Made by a program: the position numbers and the translations under genes | Notes under the pieces: model-generated | Told to the model about the DNA's origin: nothing | The model's input: the letters and a program-made list of their open reading frames with translations, nothing else | Database searches by the model: none | Shown: piece by piece, positions 35,762 to 46,010 of the stretch | Position numbering within the stretch: position 1 is the stretch's first letter | Layout of the letters: each line of letters opens with the position of its first letter | Assembly: GCA_963750045.1 (NCBI GenBank) | Contig: CAVVPD010000006.1 | Location: 186,001-250,000, forward strand | Length of the DNA stretch: 64,000 nucleotides | Direction of reading: 5' to 3' | Source of the DNA: DASUAS01 sp963750045 | Lineage (GTDB): Bacteria > Actinomycetota > Acidimicrobiia > IMCC26256 > DASPTH01

Positions 35762-36556
35762 GTGAGCGCCCTCCCGCCTCCGCCCCCTCCGCCTCCTCCG
35801 ACATCCCCGCCACCCCCGCCCCCGCCTCCTCCTCGGTCGGCGACACCGGGCGCGCGACCCCGGATCAGTTGGGGCATCGGCGACGCGATCGTCGCCTTCG
35901 TGGTCGGGCTGGTCGTCTCGCTGATCGCGGCGGCGTTCGTCATCGACCCCGAGAACCCCAGCGATCCGAACACCCTGATCGTGCTGATCGCGGCGCAGAA
36001 CTTCGCCATGATCGGTTGGCTCGCCCTGGTGGCCCGGCGCAAGGGCACCGGGTCCCTCCGCCGGGACTTCGGGCTCACCCTGCGCCCGGCCCGGGGCTCC
36101 TGGTTCGACGACATCCCGTGGTTCTTCGCCGGGATCGGCCTGCAGATCGCCGTGTTGGTGCCGATCGGGTTGCTGAACACCGTCTACGGGCACCATGCCA
36201 AACAGGAGGTCGTGAAGACGGCCGACCTCGCGCGGGGCTGGCAGGTCCCCGTGATCGCGTTGGGGGTCGTCGTGCTCGCCCCCGTCGCCGAGGAGCTGCT
36301 CTTCCGGGGCACGCTGCTGCGCTCGCTCCTGCGCAAGATCTCACCCGACGCCGCGGTGTTCGTGGCGGCCGCCACCTTCGGCCTGGTCCACATCCCGGGT
36401 GACCCCAGCATCGGCACGCTGGTGGCGCTCCCGGCGATCGTCGTCCTGGGCCTCGTCTCGGGCTACCAGGCGGCGAAGACCGGGAACCTGTCCCGGTCGA
36501 TCCTGCTCCACATGGGCTTCAACGCCCTGAGCGCGGTGCTCCTGTTCGCCACCTGA
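35762..36556 (+). CDS. CPBP family intramembrane metalloprotease with polyproline N-tail
   Basis: A 264-residue membrane protein of the CAAX-protease/bacteriocin-processing (Abi) family. The first 35 residues are almost all proline (PPPPPPPPPTSPPPPPPPPP). About six to eight membrane helices follow, with the catalytic motifs EELLFRG (Glu-Glu-x-x-x-Arg) near 177, FGLVHIP (Phe-x-x-x-His) near 208 and HMGFNAL (His-x-x-x-Asn) near 250. Substrates are unknown. It is divergent from ftsH, whose product also has a proline-rich cytosolic tail. The GTG start is chosen for its upstream TATCGT; the open frame begins ten codons earlier. Confidence 0.85.
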   Translation: MSALPPPPPPPPPTSPPPPPPPPPRSATPGARPRISWGIGDAIVAFVVGLVVSLIAAAFVIDPENPSDPNTLIVLIAAQNFAMIGWLALVARRKGTGSLRRDFGLTLRPARGSWFDDIPWFFAGIGLQIAVLVPIGLLNTVYGHHAKQEVVKTADLARGWQVPVIALGVVVLAPVAEELLFRGTLLRSLLRKISPDAAVFVAAATFGLVHIPGDPSIGTLVALPAIVVLGLVSGYQAAKTGNLSRSILLHMGFNALSAVLLFAT

Positions 36557-36629
36557 CCTCACTGGCCGACCGCCCGATTGACCGATTTCGGAAGGCGGTT
36601 GCTCCGCCCGCTCAAGTTCTGCGCCCGGG

Positions 36630-36836
36630 GTGCCGATGGAGATACGGGCTGAGGACTGGGAGGTTCTGGTGCACTGTGCAAGATGTTCCAAAGCAGGATT
36701 GATCGAGATCCGGATGCGCGTCGCCGAGCGTGACCTGACGTTCCGACGCTGTGGCAAGTGCGAGGCGCAGTCGTGGGAGACTGCCGATGGGCCCGTGCCC
36801 CTCGTGCACGTGCTCGAGCTCGCACGCATACGCTGA
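36630..36836 (+). CDS. Small zinc-ribbon protein
   Basis: A 68-residue protein with two CxxC pairs, VHCARCSK and RRCGKCEAQSW, spaced about 25 residues apart, which predicts a single zinc ribbon. The rest is WEVLVHC and PLVHVLELARIR. I know no function. It may start at GTG 36630 or ATG 36636. It is a free-standing gene between the CPBP protease and the GT-C membrane protein, in the position where mycobacteria carry other small metal-binding proteins (DUF3499), but it is not clearly that family. Confidence 0.65.
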   Translation: MPMEIRAEDWEVLVHCARCSKAGLIEIRMRVAERDLTFRRCGKCEAQSWETADGPVPLVHVLELARIR

Positions 36837-36884
36837 GCTCGAGATCCGCACGCGTGCTGCGCGTTTCCTGACCACGCCGCCTGG

Positions 36885-36890
36885 CATGCT
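36885..36890 (+). promoter_or_regulatory. Weak putative -10 of the 36897 gene
   Basis: CATGCT six bases before the ATG, in the extended context TGGCATGCT. Confidence 0.25.
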
Positions 36891-36896
36891 GGCCGG

Positions 36897-39410
36897 ATGG
36901 CGCCCGCGCAGGAGGTGATCGACGCGCCCCCGCGGGAGGACGACGACGGTGGTGCCTCGGCACCACCGTCCGCGCGCGTGCGCGACGGGTTCGACCGTCT
37001 GGAGTACTGGGTCGGGCTGGCGATCGTCGCCGCCTGCTGCGTCTTCGTGCTCGTGCAGCTGTCTCCGCAGCTGTTGCTCCGCAACACGACGATCACCGGC
37101 GGGGACACCGGCGCGCACGTGTGGTTCCCCGAATACCTGCGCGAGCACCTGCTGCCGTGGCGGGTGGCGGGGTGGTCCAACGACTTCTACGCGGGCTTCC
37201 CGGCCGGTCAGTTCTACTTCCCGTTCCCCGCGATCCTGATCGTCGGCCTCGACCTCTTCCTTCCCTACAACGTCGCGTTCAAGCTCGTCACCGCGCTCGG
37301 TCCGCTCGCCCTGCCGGTCGGCGCCTACGTGTTCGCGAGAGGGATCCGCGCGCCCCGCCCCGCGGCTCCGCTCCTCGCCGTCGCGGCCACCGCCTTCATG
37401 TTCCTCAAGGACGGGGGCGACTCGACCTTGACGTTCGACCTGCACATCATGGGCGGCACCCTCGCGAGCACCCTCGCCGGCGAGTACTCGTTCATGATCG
37501 CGCTCGCGCTCTCGTTGTTCTTCCTCGGCACCCTCGCGCGGGCGCTCGACCGTCGCGGTCCGATGTGGTTGCCGGCGGTGCTGCTCGCGCTGACCGTCAC
37601 CAGCCACCTCGTCGTTGCCATCTTCGCCATCGTCGCCGGGATCGTGATCTGGCTGATCCGGCGTCCCGTGTGGAACTTCACGCGCGCCGCGGCCATCGGT
37701 GCTGTCGGCATCCTCCTCACGGCGTTCTGGTTCGTACCGCTCGCGGTCAACCTCGCCAACACCACCGACATGCGCTACGAACCGATCGGCAACTACCTCG
37801 ACTGGATGTTCCTGTCGGAGAACTGGTTCCTGTACCCGCTCGCGCTGGTCGCCGTCGGCGCCGGCGTCTACTACCGCCGGCGGGCGACGCTCGACCTCGC
37901 CGCGATCACCGTGGCCACGGGGCTCTGCTTCTACAACTGGGAGGGCCTGCGCGCGCTGCTGGGCAAGGCACCGGCCTGGAACCTGCGCCTCTTGCCCTTC
38001 TGGTACCTGATGCTGTTCCTGCTCGCGGGGCTCGGAGCGGCCGAGCTGGTGCGGCTCGCCGCGTCGGGCGCCGCCCGGTTGATCCGGAGTCCCACACCTC
38101 GCACCGGCGAACCGGGGGCGCGCCACCCGTCGACCGCGACGCCGGGCGAGCTCCCGGACCCGCGGCGGTCGGCGCCGCCGACGCGTGGGCTCTCGCGCCC
38201 GGCGACGCGGGTCCTCGTCATCACGATCCTCGCGGTGGTCGCGACCACCGCGGCGCTCATGCGCGTCCAGCAGACGCGTGACTTCCTCCCGTACTGGGCC
38301 CGCTACAACTACACCGGCTACGAGAGCGGGAGTGCCGCCGACTTCACCGCCAAGTCGTGGCCGGAGTACCGGGCGTTCCTCGACACCGCCGACTCGCTCG
38401 CGCCGGGCCGGATGGCGTGGGAGGGCGGCGACGCGATCGGCGCCTACGGCACGCCGCTCGCGCTCATGCTCCTCCCGTACTGGACCCATGGTCGGATCCA
38501 GTCGATGGAGGGTCTGTACTTCGAGGCGTCGACGACCACGCCGTACCACTTCATGATGATCGCGACGCTGGCGCAGTCACCCTCGAACCCGGTGCGTGCG
38601 CTGCCGTACCGGTCGATCGCCGACTTCGACCTCGGCGTGAAGTACCTGCAGCTCATGGGAGTGCGCTACTACGCGGCGTTCACCGACACCGCCAAGGCGG
38701 ACGCCGCGAAGAATCCCGCACTCTCACTGGTCGCCACCGTGCCCGATCTCGACGGCAAGCCTCCGAGTGGCTGGAGCATCTACGAGGTGGCCGACGCGCC
38801 GACGGTGCAGGCCCTCCGGTACGAACCGGTCGTCGTCGACGACCTGCACGCCGCGCCGTCCTGGGAGTGCAACGGCCAGGACAAGCCGCTCGACTCGGCG
38901 TCCGCCGACGCCGAGTACAGCCCGTGGGAGTGCACCGCGGTCCCGTGGTTCAACGATCCGGCCGCGCTCGACCGGCCCCTCGCCGCGGGCGGACCGGCCT
39001 CGTGGAAGCGGGCCGATGCCGCTGACGCACGCTCCGTGACCAAGCGCGCGCTCCCCGCGGTCGACGTGTCGAACATCAGGACCACCGAGTCGTCGGTCGA
39101 GTTCGACGTGTCGCGCACCGGGGTGCCGGTGATGGTGAAGACGTCGTACTACCCGAACTGGCAGGCCGAAGGCGCCGACGGGCCCTGGCGGGCCACCCCG
39201 AACTTCATGGTCGTGGTGCCGACCAGCCGCCACGTGAAGCTCACCTTCGCCACGTCGTCCGCCGACTGGGTGGGGCGGGTGCTCACGATCGGGGGCCTCG
39301 TGGGCCTCGGCGGTCTGGTCTGGTGGGGGGTCGTGAGCGCTCCGGCGGCGGAGTCCGGTGTGGAATCCCGCCGGCGGAGGGTACGATTTCCGTCCCGCTC
39401 CCCGCGGTGA
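36897..39410 (+). CDS. Multi-pass membrane protein, PTPS-related/GT-C glycosyltransferase type
   Basis: An 837-residue integral membrane protein. The first helix (VGLAIVAACCVFVLVQL) is followed by an external loop with the acidic motif GGDTGAHVWFPEYLREHLLP and GWSNDFYAGFPAGQFYFPFP, as in 6-pyruvoyl-tetrahydropterin-synthase-related membrane proteins and GT-C polyprenyl-phosphate-sugar glycosyltransferases. About ten further helices lead to a large external C-terminal domain beginning ARYNYTGYESGSAADF near residue 470, and a last helix near 800. It probably uses a lipid-linked sugar (compare the Dpm-like enzyme at 19261), which is inference. The gene ends 15 bp before manB. Confidence 0.75.
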   Translation: MAPAQEVIDAPPREDDDGGASAPPSARVRDGFDRLEYWVGLAIVAACCVFVLVQLSPQLLLRNTTITGGDTGAHVWFPEYLREHLLPWRVAGWSNDFYAGFPAGQFYFPFPAILIVGLDLFLPYNVAFKLVTALGPLALPVGAYVFARGIRAPRPAAPLLAVAATAFMFLKDGGDSTLTFDLHIMGGTLASTLAGEYSFMIALALSLFFLGTLARALDRRGPMWLPAVLLALTVTSHLVVAIFAIVAGIVIWLIRRPVWNFTRAAAIGAVGILLTAFWFVPLAVNLANTTDMRYEPIGNYLDWMFLSENWFLYPLALVAVGAGVYYRRRATLDLAAITVATGLCFYNWEGLRALLGKAPAWNLRLLPFWYLMLFLLAGLGAAELVRLAASGAARLIRSPTPRTGEPGARHPSTATPGELPDPRRSAPPTRGLSRPATRVLVITILAVVATTAALMRVQQTRDFLPYWARYNYTGYESGSAADFTAKSWPEYRAFLDTADSLAPGRMAWEGGDAIGAYGTPLALMLLPYWTHGRIQSMEGLYFEASTTTPYHFMMIATLAQSPSNPVRALPYRSIADFDLGVKYLQLMGVRYYAAFTDTAKADAAKNPALSLVATVPDLDGKPPSGWSIYEVADAPTVQALRYEPVVVDDLHAAPSWECNGQDKPLDSASADAEYSPWECTAVPWFNDPAALDRPLAAGGPASWKRADAADARSVTKRALPAVDVSNIRTTESSVEFDVSRTGVPVMVKTSYYPNWQAEGADGPWRATPNFMVVVPTSRHVKLTFATSSADWVGRVLTIGGLVGLGGLVWWGVVSAPAAESGVESRRRRVRFPSRSPR

Positions 39411-39425
39411 GGACCCAAGGCTCCC

Positions 39426-40773
39426 GTGCCCGACTCCGCGCTCGACACCATCTTCAAGGCCTACGACGTTCGCGGGATCTATCCCGACGAGCTCGACGAG
39501 TCGATCGCCCGACGCATCGGGAACGCCTTCGTCGCGTTCACGGGCTCGGCCCGTGTGCTCGTGGGGCGTGACGCCCGACCGTCCTCCGAACCGCTCGTCG
39601 CCGCGTTCATCGAGGGCGCGCTCGTCGCCGGTGCCGACGTCGTCGACCTCGGTCTCGCGTCCACCGATCTCTGCTACTTCGCCGCCGGGAGCCTCGAGGC
39701 GCCGGCCGCCATGTTCACCGCCAGCCACAACCCCGCCGAGTACAACGGCGTGAAGATGTGCCGGGCCGGTGCTCTCCCGATCGGTCAGGACACCGGGCTC
39801 GCCGAGATCAAGGCGATGGTCGCCGGCGGGTTGCTCGAGCGGGCCGAAGACCCGGGGCGCACGGAGCGACGTGATCTCCTGCCCGCGTTCGTGGCCCACG
39901 TGCACTCGTTCGTCGACCTCGACGTCCTGGCGCCGATCCGGGTCGTGGCCGACACCGCCAACGGCGTCGGTGGTCTCATCGCTCCCGCGGTGTTCGCCGG
40001 GCTCCCCATGGAGCTCACGCATGCTCTACGGCGAGCTCGACGGCACGTTCCCGAACCACCCGGCCGACCCCACCGCCGTGGAGAACCTGAAGGACCTGCA
40101 ACGAGCGGTGCTCGACGCCGACGCCGGCCTCGGGCTCGCGTTCGACGGCGACGCCGACCGCGTGGTGCTCGTCGACGACCAGGCCCAGCCCGTGCCCGGC
40201 TCCACCACCACCGCGATGCTCGCGGCCTCGATCCTGGCGCGGAACCCCGGCGAGCAGGTCGTGCACAACCTGATCTGCTCGAAGGCGGTGCCCGAGATCG
40301 TGCGCGAGCTCGGGGGCACGCCCATCCGCACCCGGGTCGGTCACTCGTTCATCAAGCAGGTGATGGCGGAGACCGGCGCGATCTTCGGCGGTGAGCACTC
40401 GGCGCACTACTACTTCCGCGACAACTACCGCGCCGATTCGGGCATCATCGCGGCCATGCTCGTGCTGGAGCAGCTCTCGAAGACGGGCACGGCCCTGTCC
40501 GAGCTGCGCAAGCCCTACGAGCGGTACGCCATGTCGGGCGAGATCAACACCCGGGTGGAAGACCCGCTGGCCGTGATCGAAGAGGTCGCCGCGGCCTACC
40601 CCGACGCGGAGCAGGATCGCCTCGACGGCCTCACCGTCGACTTCGGCGACTGGTGGTTCAACCTCCGTCCCAGCAACACCGAGCCGCTGCTGCGGCTGAA
40701 CCTCGAGGCCCCCGACCGAGCCGCGTGCGACGCGCACACGGCCGACGTGCTCGCACTCGTACGCGGCACGTAG
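39426..40773 (+). CDS. manB: Phosphomannomutase/phosphoglucomutase, frame broken at about 40019
   Basis: Interconverts mannose-6-P and mannose-1-P (and glucose forms) for GDP-mannose or UDP-glucose. The four family motifs are all present: phosphoserine loop TASHNPAEYNG near residue 99, metal loop FDGDADRV near 240, sugar loop GGEHSAHYYF near 323 and phosphate loop RPSNTEPLLRL near 416. After PMELT at 40018 one extra C shifts the frame, and MLYGELDGTFPNHPADP follows at 40021. Corrected length is about 449 residues. GTG start. It heads the run manB-Trm112-isomerase seen in many actinobacteria. Confidence 0.9.
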
Positions 40774-40794
40774 CAACCAGACACAGGAGTCACG

Positions 40795-41031
40795 ATGGCG
40801 TTGGACCCGAAGTTGCTCGAGATCCTCGCGTGCCCCGAGGACAAGGGCCCGCTCCTCTACTTCGAGGACGAGTCGTCGCTCTACAACCCGCGCCTCAAGC
40901 GTCGGTACGAGGTGCGCGACGACATCCCCATCATGCTGATCGACGAAGCGGAGACGGTCGACGACGCCGAGGCGGCGCGGCTCGTCGCCAAGGCGGAGGC
41001 CGACGGGATCCAGCCGACCTTCGCGGCCTAG
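40795..41031 (+). CDS. Trm112-family protein
   Basis: A 78-residue protein: MALDPKLLEILACPEDKGPLLYF, then RYEVRDDIPIMLIDEAE. It matches the bacterial Trm112/YcaR-type zinc-ribbon fold, although only one Cys (CPEDKG) is present, so it may not bind zinc. Eukaryotic Trm112 activates methyltransferases; the bacterial role is unclear. The ATG has an ACAGGAG ribosome site eight bases upstream. It lies between manB and the sugar-phosphate isomerase. Confidence 0.8.
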   Translation: MALDPKLLEILACPEDKGPLLYFEDESSLYNPRLKRRYEVRDDIPIMLIDEAETVDDAEAARLVAKAEADGIQPTFAA

Positions 41032-41040
41032 GCGGCGGGC

Positions 41041-42082
41041 GTGGCCACCGACTCCCTGCACTTCGGCGAGGCGCTCTGCGGGATGCCCGAGCAGCTCGCG
41101 GCGGCCCACGAGGCCGCGGGCGGGATCGACCCCGCCGCGCTGCCCGACGCGGCCGACTTCGACCATCTCGTGACGCTCGGCATGGGAGGCTCCGGGATCG
41201 CGGGGAACGTGGTCCAGGCGGTCGCGACCCGCGACGCTGCCCGTGCCGCTGACGGTCCTGAAGCACTACCGGACTCCCGCGTTCGTGGGTCCGCGCACGC
41301 TCGTGTTCGCGTTGTCGTACTCGGGGAACACCGAGGAGACGCTCGAGATGGCGAGCGGCGCGCTCGCCGCCGGGGCCCGGTTGGTCGCGATCTCGAACGG
41401 TGGCGAGCTCGCACGGTTGGCGGCGGAGTCGGGTTCGCTCCACGTTCCCTGCCCCGACGGGATCGTGATGCCTCGCCTGGCCCTCGGCGCGCTCGTCGCG
41501 CCGCTCGCCGTCGTGTTGTTCCGCATGGGGATGATGCCCGAGGCGCACGCCGGCCTCCTGCGCGCGCAGCAGCAGTTGGCCCGACGTCGCGACCAGTGCC
41601 GGCCCGCGGTCGAGGGCGCCCGCAACCCTGCGCGCGAGCTGGCCCGCAAGATCGACCGCACCATCCCGCTGATCTACGGCAGCGGCGGGCTCGGGGGCGT
41701 CGCCGCCCTGCGCTGGAAGCAGTCGGTGAACGAGAACGCCAAGGCGCCGGCCTTCTGGAACGAGTACCCCGAGCTCGATCACAACGAGGTGTGCGGCTGG
41801 GGCCAACACGGTGACGTCACCCGCCAGGTCTTCACGCTGGTGGAGCTGCGCCACGGGCTCGAGCACCCGCGCCTGGAAGCGCGCGCCCTCGCCACGCGCG
41901 AGCTCATCGAGGAGGCGCTCGGCCAGGTGCTGACCGTGGACGCGGAGGGGGAGGGACGCCTCGCGCAGCTCCTCGACCTCATCTACCTGGGCGACTGGAC
42001 GAGCTACTACCTCGCGCTCGAGAACGACGTCGACCCGGGCCCGATCGACGCCATCGCCCAGCTCAAGGCGGCCATCGGCTGA
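41041..42082 (+). CDS. SIS-domain bifunctional phosphoglucose/phosphomannose isomerase, frame broken near 41238
   Basis: Converts fructose-6-P to glucose-6-P or mannose-6-P. The N-terminal SIS part has HLVTLGMGGSGIAGN near residue 36 and LVFALSYSGNTEET, the C-terminal part IYGSGGLGGVAALRWKQSVNENAK, EYPELDHNEVCGW (catalytic Glu and His region) and LIYLGDWTSYYLAL. The frame changes after VVQAVATRDAA at about 41238, where one extra base lies; the downstream frame is VPLTVLKHYRTPAFVGPRTL. Corrected length is about 347 residues. In mycobacteria the equivalent position beside manB is Rv3256c. With manB it links fructose-6-P to activated mannose. Confidence 0.8.
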
Positions 42083-42083
42083 T

Positions 42084-43304
42084 TCAGAAGTGCGTCGTGC
42101 ACCACGGCGACGGATGCTCGACGAAGAAGGAGTCGGCGCGGTGCACCGCCCCGTTCGTGTGCTCCCGAACGCGCCCGGCGGCGGCCAACGTCGAGACCGG
42201 GACGCCGCCGAGGTAGAGCGCGCCGAGCTCCGGGCGCGCCGAGCGTCAGATCGGGTGCGCGGTCGGTGCGCGCGCACGTGGCCCCGTGGGATCCGCCCTC
42301 GATGAGCCACTGCCCGCCGTTCGCCGTGCGGAACTCGTCGACCAGCTCGACCACCAGGGCGTCCTCGGTGCCATAGGTGCGGGCGCCGAGGGCGCCGGCG
42401 ACGTCGACGACGCGTACCCACAGGTGATCGCGCAGCTCCCGGACGCGAAGCCGGCGGGGGTCCGGGAGGCGCCACCGCAGCTGGTCGTCGACCGGCCGGT
42501 CACCCGCCTGCACCGTCCCGACGAGGTCGATGCCGAAGAGGTAGTTCCACAGCGCGGCCTCGGCGGCCGCGTCGACGGCCTGGATCTCGATCACGCGCAA
42601 GGTGTGGCTCGGGACGCCGTCGGGCCAGTGCTGGTCGAGCGCGTACCGCGCGAACGCGTCCGGCCGCCCGTCGCGTCCGGTGTGCACCGCGGTGAAGAAG
42701 CGCGCGCCGCCGGCGCCGCGCGTGAAGATCGGTGACCACCACGTGGCCGGTCGTTCGAGCTCACCGACGCGCTGCCGTCGCGGCGATCTCGTACACGGCG
42801 CGCGCCGCGTCCACGGCCGTGTCTCCCTCCACGAGGCGAACCGAGCCGTCGGCGGGGGTGGGCAGGCGCGTCGACGCGTACTCCGACGCGAGCTCCCAAC
42901 GGGTGGTGAACGTCGCGGTGCCGTAGCCGAAGCGTTCGTAGATCGACGCCTCGGACGCGGTGAGCGCGGCAGAGCGGCTCACCGCGCCGCGCGACGTCGT
43001 CGAGCTGTTCGGCCATCATCCGTCGGAGGAGGCCACGCCGCCGGTGCGTCGGGTGGACGGTCACGACCGTCACCCCGGCGACCGCGACCCGTGCGCCACC
43101 CGGCACGGTGATCCGGAACGGCGTCGCTCCGGCAGTGGCGACCACCGCCCCGTCGTCGTGGACGGCCAGGCAGCGCTCGGCCGGGAGCAGGTGCACCGGG
43201 TATTCGTCGTCCGGGTTCGGCGACACCATCCCGAACCCGGTGCTCGTCGCCCGGAGGAAGTCGCCCAACTCGTCGTCGCGCACGGTGCGGAGCTCGGCGT
43301 CCAT
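42084..43304 (-). CDS. Eis-family GNAT acetyltransferase, at least three frame breaks
   Basis: Tandem-GNAT acetyltransferase with a C-terminal sterol-carrier-like domain. The acetyl-CoA loop is VTVHPTHRRRGLLRRMM near residue 75. Homology crosses frames near 42980 (then LTASEASIYERFGYGTATFTTRWE), near 42770 and near 42240 (then ELGALYLGGVP). The chain ends SPWCTTHF; in mycobacterial Eis the C-terminal Phe carboxylate is the catalytic base, and a terminal Phe is kept here. Corrected length is about 405 residues. Possible substrates are amines of aminoglycosides or proteins; the natural one is unknown. It is convergent with the isomerase, with one base between stops. Confidence 0.75.
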
Positions 43305-43468
43305 CGCGAGAGCTTGTCACGAAGCGCAGGCGTGCTTTCGGCATTTTCGTCCCGTTCGACGGCGCCGGTCCGATGCGTCGGACGGAAGCTCCCGGTCGAA
43401 CCGGCGGCGAGCGTTCGGTCCGGCCGCTCGGTCCCGGCCGTTCGGTCAGGCGGGCTCTTGGTCTGCGC

Positions 43469-43474
43469 TACGCT
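43469..43474 (+). promoter_or_regulatory. Putative -10 of sahH
   Basis: TACGCT about 100 bases before the sahH ATG, which would give a leader of about 90 nt. Confidence 0.3.
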
Positions 43475-43483
43475 TGGGGGCTG

Positions 43484-43545
43484 GTCGGGCCTTCGGGCTG
43501 TCATCCGGTGATCCGGGCCGACTCTGACATCACGCACACCTGATG
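43484..43545 (+). promoter_or_regulatory. Structured leader candidate upstream of sahH
   Basis: Within the 269-bp gap before sahH the bases can form a three-way junction: outer stem GTCGG/CCGAC (43484-43488 with 43518-43522), hairpin GCC-TTCG-GGC (43489-43498) and hairpin CCGG-TGAT-CCGG (43505-43516), followed by a CATCA/TGATG hairpin (43528-43545) 13 bases before the AAGGAG site. It does not match the S-adenosylhomocysteine riboswitch core I know. GC-rich DNA forms such stems by chance, so the call is tentative. Confidence 0.25.
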
Positions 43546-43573
43546 CGAATCAATGATGAAGGAGTCCCACCCC

Positions 43574-45043
<1,470 letters not shown>

Positions 45044-45073
45044 GCCCACCCACCACCGAACCGGCGCAGGTCG

Positions 45074-45217
45074 CTATTGGGTGAACAGGAAGACGACCGC
45101 CACCGCGAGCAGGAGCAGCACACCGATCAGGATCCGGTCGAACCAGTCCTCACTGCGCCCGAGCGCCTGTTCGACGTTGGCGACGGTCGATCGTGCCCAG
45201 CTCATGAAGAGACTCAT
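45074..45217 (-). CDS. Small membrane protein of unknown function
   Basis: A 47-residue protein starting MSLFMSWARSTVANVEQAL with a single C-terminal membrane helix (ILIGVLLLLAVAVVFLF) and two residues after it, a tail-anchored layout with the N-terminus inside. ATG 45217 has AGAGGA nine bases upstream; the open frame runs 20 codons further without homology signs. It is convergent with sahH and divergent from comF. Function is unknown. Confidence 0.5.
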   Translation of the reverse strand: MSLFMSWARSTVANVEQALGRSEDWFDRILIGVLLLLAVAVVFLFTQ

Positions 45218-45353
45218 CGGGGCCGTCCTCTCTCGGTGCGTCGGTGTCCACCGCCCCCGGTACGTGCCTCGCGTCACAGTGATCGGCGGTGGCGCCGCAT
45301 TCCTTGAACCAGGGAAGGGTTAAGGGTCGTACCCCGGTCGTACCGTTCGCCCG

Positions 45354-45956
45354 GTGCTCGACCTGGTGTTCCCGCTGGTGTGTCCCGGCTGCGGTGGGCG
45401 GGGCGCGCCGCTGTGCCCGCGGTGCGCGGACCGGCTGCGCCCGCCCGTGGTGGCCGCCCCGCCCGAGGGCGTCGACGCGTGGTGCGCGCCCTTCGCCTAC
45501 GAGGGCGCGGGGCGCGAGCTCGTGGCCCGGGTCAAGTACCGCAACGTCCGTGCGGTCGTGCCCTGGCTGGCGTCGGCCATGGTCGTCGCGGCCCGCGAGG
45601 GCGGGCTGGTCGACGGGTGCACCGTCACCTGGGCCCCGACCACGCCGGCGCGCCGGCGGGCCCGGGGCTTCGACCCGGCCGAGTTGCTGGCGCGGGCGGT
45701 GGCCCGCCGCATGCACGCGCGTTGCGCCGGTGTGCTCGACCGACTCCCCGGCCCGCCGCAGACCGGGCTGACGGCTGCGGCGCGTCGGCGGGGGCCGGCC
45801 TTCGTCGCGCGCCGCCGCGTGCCGGCGCGCGTGCTGGTCGTCGACGACATCGCCACCACCGGCGCGACCCTCACCGCGGCGGCCGTCACGCTGCGGGCGG
45901 CCGGCGCCGCGCACGTCGCCGCGCTCACGGCCGCCCGGACCCCGCCACCGCGGTGA
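45354..45956 (+). CDS. comF: ComF-family phosphoribosyltransferase
   Basis: A 200-residue protein with an N-terminal zinc finger (CPGCGGRGAPLCPRC) followed by a type I phosphoribosyltransferase fold: the PRPP loop VLVVDDIATTGATL near residue 160 and VTWAPTTPARRRARGFDPAELLA. ComF is linked to DNA uptake in competent bacteria, but in actinobacteria, where it sits beside hpf and secA as here, its role is unclear. GTG start. It ends 54 bases before hpf. Confidence 0.82.
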   Translation: MLDLVFPLVCPGCGGRGAPLCPRCADRLRPPVVAAPPEGVDAWCAPFAYEGAGRELVARVKYRNVRAVVPWLASAMVVAAREGGLVDGCTVTWAPTTPARRRARGFDPAELLARAVARRMHARCAGVLDRLPGPPQTGLTAAARRRGPAFVARRRVPARVLVVDDIATTGATLTAAAVTLRAAGAAHVAALTAARTPPPR

Positions 45957-45960
45957 CTCG

Positions 45961-45966
45961 TATACT
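45961..45966 (+). promoter_or_regulatory. Putative -10 of hpf
   Basis: TATACT, the closest match to the consensus in this window, about 44 bases before the hpf ATG. Confidence 0.5.
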
Positions 45967-45967
45967 T

Positions 45968-45982
45968 CGAGAGCAGCTCTCG
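45968..45982 (+). promoter_or_regulatory. Inverted repeat in the hpf leader
   Basis: Perfect repeat CGAGAG-CAG-CTCTCG directly after the -10 element, covering the expected transcription start. It could be an operator or a 5'-end hairpin of the message; which one cannot be told from sequence. Confidence 0.4.
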
Positions 45983-46010
45983 TGTACGCCGGTTCGACTG
46001 TGAGGTACCG

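Noticed and set aside
43305..43573. Known SAH or SAM riboswitch before sahH
   Set aside because: The conserved core sequences of those riboswitches that I know are not present; only generic GC-rich stems are seen, so the leader is reported as tentative.
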